A model generated the notes under the pieces. The model was given only the letters and a program-made list of their open reading frames with translations, did not search any database and was not told the DNA's origin. DNA of 64,000 nt from assembly GCA_020725665.1 (NCBI GenBank), contig DYEO01000037.1:1-64000 (forward strand), given 5' to 3'. Positions within the stretch are counted from its first letter, which is position 1, and each line of letters opens with the position of its first letter. Shown in pieces: positions 19,312 through 28,550 of the stretch. This DNA comes from Dethiobacter sp. (GTDB taxonomy: Bacteria; Bacillota; Dethiobacteria; DTU022; UBA8154). Made by a program: the position numbers and the translations under genes.

Positions 19312-20472
19312 ATGAAAATGAAAAGGTTAAAACGAATTTGTTTCCTGTTGATTGCTTTGTTATTGATGGTTGTTTTGGTTGCTTCCTGTGCGCCGGCCAA
19401 GCAAACAGCGGGTGATAAAAAAGAGTCAATCAAAATCGGCGCTATTCTGCCACTTTCCGGGTGGGGAGCAGATTATGGCGATGAGGCGCAAAAAGGGATT
19501 AACCTTGCTGTTGCCGAGTTTAATAATGCCGGTGGGATTAACGGTAAAGAGGTCGTCGTTCTTTTCGAGGACAGCGCTGCGGATGCGAAGCAGGCTGTAT
19601 CCGGGGCCAAGAAGTTAATTGAAATCGATAAGGTCAGAGCCATTGTGGGGGTTATGTTCAGCCATGAGGCGCTGGCGATTGCCCCCATGACGGAACAGAA
19701 TAAAGTTCCGCTGATCTGCGGTATGGCCAATCATCCCGATATTGCCCTTAGCGGGGAATACAATTTCGTGATTAACGAGTCGTCTCCGGGGATGGTTATA
19801 AAATTGGTAGACTTTCTTTACGAAAAAAGAGGAATGAAAAAACTTGGTGTTCTCGCTTTTGACACGGACTACGGCCACTCAGTGGCAAAGACCATGGATG
19901 GGAGGCTAAAGGAAATTGGCGGTGAACTGGTAATTACCGAACTGTACCCGCCGGGGACAAGCGACTTCAAGTCGCTGCTGCTTAAGGTTAAAAGTGCGGA
20001 ACCGGATGTTCTTATGCTTGTGGGAAGCCCACCGGACACGATCCAGATTATCAGGCAGATGTCGGAACTGGGCTTAAAGATACCCGTAGCCGGTTCGGAT
20101 ATGATCAGGGAAAAAGCAATTCTGGATGCTGTTGGAAAGTTGATGGATGGAGTTCTTTATTATAACCGCGGCCCTGAAACTGCAGAAGGCAAGGAAGCCG
20201 CAGCACAATTTCTGGCGAATTACAGCTCCGCCTATGGAGAAGAACCCCGTACTGTTACCCCATTTTTGGCATATGAAGGAGCGAAGTTGGCCTTAACTGC
20301 CATTGCGGAAGGAGGAGAAACGGGCCCGGAAATGCAGCAGTGGTTGGCGTCTATAAAAAACTTTATTGGAGCTAATGGGGAGATCACTATGGATGAAAAC
20401 GGCGCCGCACGCCGTCCCATCGTCATACAGGAAGTTCGTGATGGAAAATTTGATGTCCGGGTGGAGAAGTAG
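19312..20472 (+). CDS. ABC transporter substrate-binding lipoprotein, LivK-like
   Basis: Lipobox VLVASC; IKIGAILPLSGWGADYGDEAQKGINLAVAEFNNAGGINGKEV. Confidence 0.9.
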   Translation: MKMKRLKRICFLLIALLLMVVLVASCAPAKQTAGDKKESIKIGAILPLSGWGADYGDEAQKGINLAVAEFNNAGGINGKEVVVLFEDSAADAKQAVSGAKKLIEIDKVRAIVGVMFSHEALAIAPMTEQNKVPLICGMANHPDIALSGEYNFVINESSPGMVIKLVDFLYEKRGMKKLGVLAFDTDYGHSVAKTMDGRLKEIGGELVITELYPPGTSDFKSLLLKVKSAEPDVLMLVGSPPDTIQIIRQMSELGLKIPVAGSDMIREKAILDAVGKLMDGVLYYNRGPETAEGKEAAAQFLANYSSAYGEEPRTVTPFLAYEGAKLALTAIAEGGETGPEMQQWLASIKNFIGANGEITMDENGAARRPIVIQEVRDGKFDVRVEK

Positions 20473-20515
20473 TAAACAGCGGTAGTAAACAGGATTATTT
20501 TGGAGGAGGCCTGTC

Positions 20516-21382
20516 ATGATTGGTCAAATGATCGTGAACGGTTTAATTACCGGAAGTATATTTGTGATGATGGCAATAGGATTCAGTATTATGTACAACG
20601 CCATGCGTTTTTTTAACCTGGCTCACGGAGCGATCTTTCTCTCTGGAGCTTATTGTTCCTTTATCATGCACAATACTTTCGGTGTAGGATTGATAGGGGC
20701 TCTGCTGCTCGGAACTGTTGTGGCTGCGGTTATTCATATTGCCGTTGCCAAAGTTGTTTACTTTCCCATGCGCCTGCGCGGAGCAGGTCACTGGATTGTA
20801 GCCATTGCTTCCATGGGGATAGCTTTTATATTTGAAGCAGTTGTCGGGCTCTTTATCGGCACCCGGCCGTTAAGTATGCAAAAAAATTATCTGCCAAGCA
20901 TGTTCCAATTCCAGGGAATCTATATCAGTTCCGTAGAGATTGCCATCGTCCTGACTTCGTTTATCGTGATCGGCCTCCTCGCCCTCTTTTTGAACAGGGC
21001 CAAGTTTGGCAAAGCCATGCGGGCTACCGTATGTGACCGGGATATGGCTCAGGTGTTGGGCATAAACGCCAGTAGCATTGACCTGTTGGTTTATTCTATT
21101 GGAACGTTTATGGCAGCGGGTGCCGGAGCACTGATGAGCCTACAGGTACAGTTGACGCATACCATGGGTCATTCCGCCCTGTTTAAAAGCATTGTCGTGT
21201 CTATTCTTGGGATCAGCGGGGGGTTTGTGGGTACATTGATGGGTGGGCTTTTCCTGGGTTTTGTTGAAAATTGTGTGGTTTACTTTTTAAATATTGGCTG
21301 GCGGGACGGCATCAGCCTGCTCATATTAATTGTTTATATTTTACTCACGCAGATTAAAAAAAGAGAACGGGAAATCTGTTAA
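20516..21382 (+). CDS. Branched-chain amino acid-type ABC permease, LivH-like
   Basis: GLITGSIFVMMAIGFSIMYNAMRFFNLAHGAIFLSGAY. Confidence 0.9.
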   Translation: MIGQMIVNGLITGSIFVMMAIGFSIMYNAMRFFNLAHGAIFLSGAYCSFIMHNTFGVGLIGALLLGTVVAAVIHIAVAKVVYFPMRLRGAGHWIVAIASMGIAFIFEAVVGLFIGTRPLSMQKNYLPSMFQFQGIYISSVEIAIVLTSFIVIGLLALFLNRAKFGKAMRATVCDRDMAQVLGINASSIDLLVYSIGTFMAAGAGALMSLQVQLTHTMGHSALFKSIVVSILGISGGFVGTLMGGLFLGFVENCVVYFLNIGWRDGISLLILIVYILLTQIKKREREIC

Positions 21383-21401
21383 CAAAAAGGGGTGCCCGGT
21401 T

Positions 21402-22313
21402 GTGTATGAATTTATTCTGCATCTGCTCATCTTTACGGGTATATTTATTATCCTGGCAGCGAGTTGTGACCTGATCCTGGGATACGCCGGTATGTATCAA
21501 ATGGGGCACGGCGCTTTTTATGCCATCGGGGCTTACAGCGCCGCACTTATTGCCTTGCACTGGCACTGGCCTTTTTACCTTGAATTTTTAGCGAGCGGCT
21601 TATTTGCCGGTATCGTGGGGGCGCTTTTTGCTGCTTCGATGGTCCGGGCCAACGCCGATTATTTTTCCCTGGCCACCTTTGGACTGGCCGTGGTAACCTT
21701 TACGGTGTTGATGACCTGGGACAGTGTTACACGGGGTCCCCTGGGAATTACGGGAATACCCGGCATAAATATCTTCGGCCTGAGCATTGTTACAGGTTTG
21801 AAATTTTTAATCTTGACGGCGCTTATCACCGCAGCCACCATTTACCTTTTATATCTTTTAGTCCATTCCCCTTTTGGCCGTGCCCTAAAGGCAATGCGCG
21901 AAGATGAAATTGCTACCCTTGCCTCCGGCAGAAACACGCCCATGATGAAAGTAGTCGCTTACGGGATTGGTACAATGTTCGCCGGTTTTGCCGGTAACCT
22001 CTATGCCCACTATATTTCGTTTATCGATCCCACCACATTTTCCATTAATATTTCCATTCTGGTACTTTGCATGGTTGTTATTGGTGGAATGGGCACTCTA
22101 AAAGGTCCGGTTATCGGGGCGTTTCTCTTGTTTATTATCCCGGAGTTGTTGCGTTTTCTTGGCCTCCCTGCAACGACAGGGGGCTTAATCAGGCAGTTGA
22201 TTTACGGCGTCGTGTTGGTTGTGATGCAGGCGTGGAACCCGCGCGGGCTGATGGGCATTAAGCTGCCCTTATCCTTTACAAAAATACGGCCAGGGCACAA
22301 GGAGATAGCTTAA
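21402..22313 (+). CDS. Branched-chain amino acid-type ABC permease, LivM-like
   Basis: ILAASCDLILGYAGMYQMGHGAFYAIGAYSAAL; GTG start. Confidence 0.9.
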   Translation: MYEFILHLLIFTGIFIILAASCDLILGYAGMYQMGHGAFYAIGAYSAALIALHWHWPFYLEFLASGLFAGIVGALFAASMVRANADYFSLATFGLAVVTFTVLMTWDSVTRGPLGITGIPGINIFGLSIVTGLKFLILTALITAATIYLLYLLVHSPFGRALKAMREDEIATLASGRNTPMMKVVAYGIGTMFAGFAGNLYAHYISFIDPTTFSINISILVLCMVVIGGMGTLKGPVIGAFLLFIIPELLRFLGLPATTGGLIRQLIYGVVLVVMQAWNPRGLMGIKLPLSFTKIRPGHKEIA

Positions 22314-23083
22314 TGAAAAATCAGATGATCATGAAAATTGAAGGAATCAGCAAAAATTTTGGAGGACTAAAAGCTCTGCATGATGTTTCGCTGGAAATTG
22401 AAAACAACAGAGTGGTTTCGCTTATTGGACCAAACGGAGCCGGTAAGAGTACTCTGTTTAATACATTGACCGGTTACATCAGGGCCTCGGCAGGACGGGT
22501 TTTTTTTAAGGGAGAGGATATATCCGGTGCGCCGCCCAATATCATTGCGGCAAAAGGTGTAGCCCGCAGTTTCCAGATCACGAGGGTGTTTCCTGCTTTA
22601 ACCGTCCTGGAAAATGCCGTGCTGGGATGCTATCCCCAGGCAGGGGAAAACCCGTTCGTGGCAACCCTTTTGCGGAAACGTTGGCAAAAGGAAGAAAAGG
22701 AGAACTCTCGCAAAGCGATGGCCAACTTGGAAGTTGTTGGTCTCGCCCAGCACCGGGATCAGCTTGCCGAATCATTGGGTTATGCCCAGCGAAAATTGCT
22801 GGAGATTGCCCGTGTACTCACTACCGATGCCGACCTGATTCTCCTGGACGAACCCTTTTCCGGAATATTTGGGGATACAGCGCGGCAGATGATGAATGTT
22901 ATTACCAGTTTGCCTGCTCGCGGTAAAACGGTCTGTCTGATTGAACACAATATGGATATCGTGATGGAAATTTCTGAATGGATTTATGTGTTCAATTTTG
23001 GTGAATTGATTGCCAGTGGGAAGCCAAAAGATATTCGCACTAATGAAAGGGTCATAGAAGCCTATCTGGGGAAACCCGCTTAG
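22313..23083 (+). CDS. ABC ATPase, LivG-like
   Basis: GPNGAGKSTLFNTLTGYI; LDEPFSG; C-terminal ERVIEAYLG. Confidence 0.92.
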   Translation: MKNQMIMKIEGISKNFGGLKALHDVSLEIENNRVVSLIGPNGAGKSTLFNTLTGYIRASAGRVFFKGEDISGAPPNIIAAKGVARSFQITRVFPALTVLENAVLGCYPQAGENPFVATLLRKRWQKEEKENSRKAMANLEVVGLAQHRDQLAESLGYAQRKLLEIARVLTTDADLILLDEPFSGIFGDTARQMMNVITSLPARGKTVCLIEHNMDIVMEISEWIYVFNFGELIASGKPKDIRTNERVIEAYLGKPA

Positions 23084-23100
23084 GAAGGTGGTCGATTATA

Positions 23101-23814
23101 TTGCTGGCTTTACAAATGAGTCAGGTAGAAACAGGTTATGGCAAAATTTCTGTTTTCCAAAACGTCAACCTGAAGGTGCACAAGGCGGAAATCGTTACCG
23201 TAGTGGGACCCAACGGTGCGGGGAAGACGACCCTTTTGAAAGCGATTTGCGGGTTGCTTCCCCTCTGGCACGGGGAGATTTATCTCTGGGCAGAAAAGGT
23301 GAATGATAAGCCTGCACACAAACGTGCTACGCATGGTGTTACGCTGGTTCCGGAAGGCGCCCGGGTATTCGGCGATCTTACTGTGGCTGAAAATCTTGAA
23401 ATGGGGGCATTTATCCGGAATGATAGTGCGGAAGTGCAGAGAGACCTGGAGATGGTTTTGGGCTTGTTTCCGGTGCTGAAGGAACGGTTTAAATATAAAG
23501 CCAGGCAACTGAGCGGTGGCCAACGGCAGATGCTGGCCATCGGCAGGGGCTTAATGTCAAAGGCCGGTTTAATCCTGCTTGACGAGCCTTCCCTGGGGTT
23601 ATCGCCAATACTGGTGGAAGAGGTCTACGAAAAGCTAATGGCGATCCGAAGTATGGGAACCACAATTCTACTGGTTGAGCAAGCAGTGAAGAAAGCTTTT
23701 GAAGTGGCAGACAGGGGTTATGTCATGGCCCATGGCAAAATAATGGCAGAGGGTACCGTCGAAAAATTGGCTAAAGAAGAGCAATTATTACAAGCTTATT
23801 TCGGCGCCATCTAG
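23101..23814 (+). CDS. ABC ATPase, LivF-like
   Basis: GPNGAGKTTLLKAICGLLP; LSGGQRQMLAIGRGLM; LDEPSLGLSP. Confidence 0.92.
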   Translation: MLALQMSQVETGYGKISVFQNVNLKVHKAEIVTVVGPNGAGKTTLLKAICGLLPLWHGEIYLWAEKVNDKPAHKRATHGVTLVPEGARVFGDLTVAENLEMGAFIRNDSAEVQRDLEMVLGLFPVLKERFKYKARQLSGGQRQMLAIGRGLMSKAGLILLDEPSLGLSPILVEEVYEKLMAIRSMGTTILLVEQAVKKAFEVADRGYVMAHGKIMAEGTVEKLAKEEQLLQAYFGAI

Positions 23815-23834
23815 CTTGGACAGGAGAAAGGGCT

Positions 23835-24149
23835 ATGCGAGTTATACAACATCCTATTCTCCACTTTCAGCGGGGAAGGGAGATCAAATTTACTTTTAAC
23901 GGCCGGGAGTTGACGGGGTATGAAGGAGAAACTATTGCAGCCGCCCTACATGCATCCGGGGTGAGGGCCTTGGGCCACAGTCCCAGGCTGAACCGGCCAA
24001 GAGGCTTTTTTTGCGCCACTGGCAATTGCTCTTCCTGCTTGATGAAGGTGAACGGAATCGCCAATGTGCGGGTTTGTATCACTCCTTTGCAGGAGGGTGC
24101 TGTAGTTGAGGTGCAAAAGGGAAAGGGTGATATTCTTGCAACAGACTGA
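23835..24149 (+). CDS. 2Fe-2S protein, HcnA/OoxC/sarcosine-oxidase-alpha-N-like
   Basis: FTFNGRELTGYEGETIAAALHASGVRALGHSPRLNRPRGFFCATGNCSSCLMKVNG. Confidence 0.85.
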   Translation: MRVIQHPILHFQRGREIKFTFNGRELTGYEGETIAAALHASGVRALGHSPRLNRPRGFFCATGNCSSCLMKVNGIANVRVCITPLQEGAVVEVQKGKGDILATD

Positions 24150-25269
24150 GATCGCCGTGGTTGGCGGTGGCCCGGCCGGTCTGGCTGCAGCTCTGGAAGC
24201 GGTGAAAATGGGTTGCCAGGTGACCCTTATAGATCGCCATGCTTTTTTGGGCGGCCAGTTGGTCAAACAGACCCACAAGTTTTTTGGTTCCAGCAAACAG
24301 TATGCCGGCATACGGGGCATTGATATTGCAAAAAGACTTGCAGGCGACCTTGACAGTGGGCCGGGGAAGGTTTCGCTTGAGCTTAATACGACTGTATTGG
24401 GTTATTATGATGACGGCGTTCTGCTCGTAGAGAAAGATGAACGGGTCAGCCCGCTCTTTCCCGAACGCATTATTGTGGCAACGGGGGCTATGGAAAAGAT
24501 GCTGCTTTTCCGTAATAATGATCTGCCTGGCGTTTACGGGGCGGGAGCTGTGCAGACCTTAATGAACCTGTATGGGGTAGTGCCCGGTTGCAGGGTCTTG
24601 ATGATCGGGGCCGGGAATATCGGCCTCATTGTAAGCTATCAACTGCTGCAGGCCGGTGTGGAGGTGGCGGCCATCGTTGAAGGAGATACCCGTATCGGTG
24701 GATATCTGGTCCATGCTGCCAAGGTTCAACGGTCCGGAATCCCCATCTATACTTCCCATACGATATTGGAGGCTACCGGTGAAAATTGCGTGGAAGGTGC
24801 TGTAATCTGCCAGGTCGATGAAAAATGGCAACCGCTGGCAGGTACGGAAAGGGAAATTGCCGTGGATGTTATTTGCCTGGCGGTAGGGCTTACTCCGCTT
24901 ACAGAACTGCTCCGGCAGGCGGGCTGTGAGATGTATTATGTCCCTGAACTGGGTGGTTATGTGCCTTTGCGGGATGAAAATATGCAAACTACCCTTCCCC
25001 ATATTTTTGTTGCCGGTGATGCAGCCGGAGTGGAGGAAGCAAGTATTGCCATGGTCGAAGGGAAGATCGCGGGTATATCCGCTGCCGGCAGTCTGCGAAG
25101 CTGTACCAAAATAGATGGCTTGCTTGAGGCCTGCCGGCAAGAATTGCATGAACTGCGTGCAGGTGATACGGGAGATAAAAGCAGGAGGGGTCTGGAGAAA
25201 TTAAGAAAAACAATGGAGAAGAGAAAATATGCTGAAAAAGACGAAAGTACCGGCCTTTTACGAGCATAA
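24127..25269 (+). CDS. FAD/NAD-dependent oxidoreductase, HcnB/OoxA-like
   Basis: EIAVVGGGPAGLAAALEA; RVLMIGAGNIGLIVSYQLLQAGVEV; IFVAGDAAGVEEASIAMVEGKIAG. Confidence 0.87.
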   Translation: MIFLQQTEIAVVGGGPAGLAAALEAVKMGCQVTLIDRHAFLGGQLVKQTHKFFGSSKQYAGIRGIDIAKRLAGDLDSGPGKVSLELNTTVLGYYDDGVLLVEKDERVSPLFPERIIVATGAMEKMLLFRNNDLPGVYGAGAVQTLMNLYGVVPGCRVLMIGAGNIGLIVSYQLLQAGVEVAAIVEGDTRIGGYLVHAAKVQRSGIPIYTSHTILEATGENCVEGAVICQVDEKWQPLAGTEREIAVDVICLAVGLTPLTELLRQAGCEMYYVPELGGYVPLRDENMQTTLPHIFVAGDAAGVEEASIAMVEGKIAGISAAGSLRSCTKIDGLLEACRQELHELRAGDTGDKSRRGLEKLRKTMEKRKYAEKDESTGLLRA

Positions 25270-25759
25270 AAACGGTCTCCCGCATGCAGAGAGGATGCTG
25301 CAAGGGCCGTTTGCGTTAATCGAATGTTATCAAAGAATTCCCTGTGATCCCTGCCAGTACGCTTGTCCCCGGGAAGCGATTAAAACGTTTCAGGATATTA
25401 ACGACTTGCCGGAGATCGATTATGACAGGTGTAATGGATGCGGTCGCTGCCTGAGCAAGTGCCCCGGACTGGCTATTGTGATCATTGATTCTACATTTAG
25501 CCTGCAGGAAGGGCTTGTCAAGATTCCTTTTGAATTTCTCCCTTTACCGGTTGCGGGAGATGTGGTCGAGGCCCTCAACCGGGAAGGACGAGTGGTGTGC
25601 AGGGCCAGGGTATTAAAGGTCGAGAATGCCCAGTGGCAGGATAGAACGCCGGTGATCTGGTTAACCGTTCCGAAAGAGCATGTGTTGGATGTGCGCAACC
25701 TGCGTTTAATACAGGGGGATGAAAGAGATGGAGGAAGATACAATTGTCTGCCGCTGTGA
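25229..25759 (+). CDS. 4Fe-4S ferredoxin-domain subunit
   Basis: IPCDPCQYACPREAI and CNGCGRCLSKCPGLAI. Confidence 0.82.
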   Translation: MLKKTKVPAFYEHKNGLPHAERMLQGPFALIECYQRIPCDPCQYACPREAIKTFQDINDLPEIDYDRCNGCGRCLSKCPGLAIVIIDSTFSLQEGLVKIPFEFLPLPVAGDVVEALNREGRVVCRARVLKVENAQWQDRTPVIWLTVPKEHVLDVRNLRLIQGDERDGGRYNCLPL

Positions 25760-26003
25760 AGACCTGACCCTCGCTGACATCCGGTCGGTATTGCAGCGTG
25801 GTTATACGTCGTTGGAAGAGATCAAAAGAATTACACGTTGCTGTATGGGGCCCTGCCAGGGCCGGACGTGCCGGGATCTGGTTGTAAAGGAAATTGCCCG
25901 TAGCAGTGGGAAAAAAATTGAGGATATTGGCCTGACGGTTTTCCGGCCTCCGGTCAAGCCAATCAAAATAAAATGCCTGCTGGGAGTATGGGAGCATGAA
26001 TGA
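25719..26003 (+). CDS. BFD-like (2Fe-2S)-binding subunit
   Basis: TIVCRCEDLTLADIRSVLQRGYTSLEEIKRITRCCMGPCQGRTC. Confidence 0.87.
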   Translation: MKEMEEDTIVCRCEDLTLADIRSVLQRGYTSLEEIKRITRCCMGPCQGRTCRDLVVKEIARSSGKKIEDIGLTVFRPPVKPIKIKCLLGVWEHE

Positions 26004-27153
26004 GCTTGTTGATGCCGTAATCATTGGAGGCGGGATTCACGGGTGTGCTATTGCCTGTTCCCTGGCACAAAAAAGCCGGCAAAAAATTCTGCTTTTAGAA
26101 AAAAAATACCTTGCTGCCGGGGCAACAGGCCGTTGTGCTGCCGGGATTCGCCAACAGTTTGGCACGGAAATAAACATTCGCCTGGCAACGGCCAGCATAA
26201 AAAAATTTGAACAGCTGCAGGATGAACTGGATTATCACCGGAACGTTGGTTTGTTGCAGCATGGGTATCTCATGCTGGCCTATTCTCAGTCCGAATTAAA
26301 ACAGTATCAGGAAAATGCACTCCTCCAGAAACAAATCGACGCTAACAACCAAACCTCGCTGCTGGGTGTTGATGAAATAAGTGAGATGGTTCCCCAACTC
26401 AACCTCAAAGGAGTTGTTGGCGCTTCCTACAATCCCAAGGATGGCCACGTCGATCCCTTTCTGGCTACGGATGCTTATGCCACTGCAGCCCGTAGAAGGG
26501 GAGTGGAGATTCGCACGGATACCGAGGTTACGGACATTTTGCTGCAGGGCGAAAGGGTATGTGGTGTGGTTACACATAAGGGAGAAATTATCCATACACC
26601 TGTGGTTGTTAACGCCGCGGGGGCGTTCGGCAGTATCCTGGGAAAGAAGGTGGGGATTGACCTGCCCCTTTATCCGGAACGTCACCAGTTGCTGGTAAGC
26701 GAGCCCCTGGAAATGTTTCTGGGTCCTACAATTATTTCTTTTTTTCACGGTGCCTGTTTCAAACAAACTCCCCAGGGCAGTCTTATCCTGGGCGTGGGAG
26801 ACCCGCAGCACGAAATAAAGGCATTAAATGAACGGTCAAGCTGGCAGTTTTTGGGCGATGTGGCACGTAAGCTGACCTACCATATGCCTTTGCTGGAAAA
26901 TATCAGTGTTATCCGGCAGTGGGCCGGATTGTATGATATGACTCCCGATGCACAGGGGATAGTGGGAGAAACGGGAATAGAAGGCTTTTACCTGGATTTG
27001 GGCTGGAGCGGCCATGGGTTCCAACTGGCTCCGGCAATCGGCCAGATTATGGCGGAGATTATTTGTGGGGAAAAACCGTTTATCGATGTGCGTGTTTTAT
27101 CACTGGAACGCTTTGCGCGGGGCGAACTGATCCCGGAGCCATACTGTGTGTAA
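25996..27153 (+). CDS. FAD-dependent amino acid/imine oxidoreductase (DadA/HcnC/OoxB-like)
   Basis: DAVIIGGGIHGCAIACSLAQ...GAAGATGRCAAGIRQQFG-type motif (AAGATGRCAAGIRQQFG)...GFYLDLGWSGHGFQLAPAIG. Confidence 0.87.
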   Translation: MNELVDAVIIGGGIHGCAIACSLAQKSRQKILLLEKKYLAAGATGRCAAGIRQQFGTEINIRLATASIKKFEQLQDELDYHRNVGLLQHGYLMLAYSQSELKQYQENALLQKQIDANNQTSLLGVDEISEMVPQLNLKGVVGASYNPKDGHVDPFLATDAYATAARRRGVEIRTDTEVTDILLQGERVCGVVTHKGEIIHTPVVVNAAGAFGSILGKKVGIDLPLYPERHQLLVSEPLEMFLGPTIISFFHGACFKQTPQGSLILGVGDPQHEIKALNERSSWQFLGDVARKLTYHMPLLENISVIRQWAGLYDMTPDAQGIVGETGIEGFYLDLGWSGHGFQLAPAIGQIMAEIICGEKPFIDVRVLSLERFARGELIPEPYCV

Positions 27154-27178
27154 TATGAACATCATGGGAGTGAGAAAT

Positions 27179-28036
27179 ATGCATTGGGAAGCCTATCATT
27201 GTGTGGAGAGTATTGAGGAAGCGCTGCAATTACTGGATGAATATGCAGGTGCATCACGTGTGATTGCCGGGGGAACCGACCTGGTTATTCAGTTGAAGAA
27301 TCACCAGCGGAGGGTTAAGGCGTTAGTATCTCTGTCTTCAATAAAGGCTTTAAGGTACATTGAACAGGATGGTGAAACAATCAGGATAGGAGCTTTAAGT
27401 ACGCACAATGAATTGGCGAAATCAGATCTGCTCATGGAAAAGGCAAAAGCCCTTTCCCTTGCTGCGCGCGCGGTAGGCTCACCGCAAATTCGTAATATTG
27501 GAACCGTAGGCGGTAATATTGTTAACGCCCAACCAGCGGCTGATACAGCTATAGCTTTGCTGGCCCTGGGAGCAAAAGCGAAAATAGTTTCTTCTACCGG
27601 AGAAAGAGTGGAAGTTCTGGAAAATCTTTTTAAAGGTATTGGGGAATCATCAGTTAATCCGGCTAAAGAGATTGTAACAGAGTTTATTTTTCCTGCATTT
27701 TTTAGAAGTGCGTTCCAAAGGTTAGCACTCAGGAAAGCTTTTACTCTGCCAATTATTAATGTTGCAGTGGCTTTACTGATTGATCAAAAAAACATTTGCC
27801 GGGAAGCGAGGATTGCCATTGGTCCTGTATCTACTGTTCCATTCAGGGCAAAAAAAGCGGAAGCGATATTAAATAATGAAATAATATCGGAGAAAAAATT
27901 GGTTTTGGCTGCTGCAGAAGCAATGCGTGAAATTAATCCCCGGGATAGTTTGCTACGGGGTAGTGCGATGTATAGACGTGCAATGGTAAAGGTGCTTTTA
28001 GAACGTGCTTTACGTGATGCGGTTGTGGTTAAATAA
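27179..28036 (+). CDS. Molybdenum hydroxylase FAD subunit (CoxM/XdhB-like)
   Basis: VIAGGTDLVIQLKNH; RNIGTVGGNIVNAQPAADTAIALLALGA. Confidence 0.9.
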   Translation: MHWEAYHCVESIEEALQLLDEYAGASRVIAGGTDLVIQLKNHQRRVKALVSLSSIKALRYIEQDGETIRIGALSTHNELAKSDLLMEKAKALSLAARAVGSPQIRNIGTVGGNIVNAQPAADTAIALLALGAKAKIVSSTGERVEVLENLFKGIGESSVNPAKEIVTEFIFPAFFRSAFQRLALRKAFTLPIINVAVALLIDQKNICREARIAIGPVSTVPFRAKKAEAILNNEIISEKKLVLAAAEAMREINPRDSLLRGSAMYRRAMVKVLLERALRDAVVVK

Positions 28037-28067
28037 ACAAAAGATTTAAATAAAGGAGTCAACATTT

Positions 28068-28532
28068 ATGGAAAAACTGGAATTAACAGTTAATGGTTAT
28101 CATTACCAGGTACAGGTTGAGCCTGATGAAACGCTTTTGGATATGCTCAGGGAGCAGCTTAAGCTGACCGGGACAAAGAGTGGTTGTAATAAGGGGGAAT
28201 GTGGTGCCTGTACTGTAATTATGAATGGCATGGCTGTCAATTCCTGTCTCGTTCCGGCTTTGCAAGCCCGGCATGCCGAGATACTGACGATAGAAGGATT
28301 GAGCAAAGGAGAGGAGTTGCACCCCATTCAAGAGGCCTTCCTTGCATCCGGAGCCGTTCAGTGCGGATACTGTACCCCTGGCATGATCCTGTCAGTTAAA
28401 GCCTTGTTGGACAATAACCCCAAGCCCACAGTAGCGGAAATTCAGGAAGGAATTTCCGGCAATCTGTGCCGCTGTACCGGTTATGAGCAAATAGTGCAAG
28501 CTGTACAGTCATTGGCTGGTAAAAAGGTTTAA
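28068..28532 (+). CDS. Molybdenum hydroxylase 2Fe-2S subunit (CoxS/XdhC-like)
   Basis: GTKSGCNKGECGACTVIMNG; QCGYCTPGMILS; GNLCRCTGYEQIV. Confidence 0.95.
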   Translation: MEKLELTVNGYHYQVQVEPDETLLDMLREQLKLTGTKSGCNKGECGACTVIMNGMAVNSCLVPALQARHAEILTIEGLSKGEELHPIQEAFLASGAVQCGYCTPGMILSVKALLDNNPKPTVAEIQEGISGNLCRCTGYEQIVQAVQSLAGKKV

Positions 28533-28550
28533 TTTAAGGGGGTGATCCTG

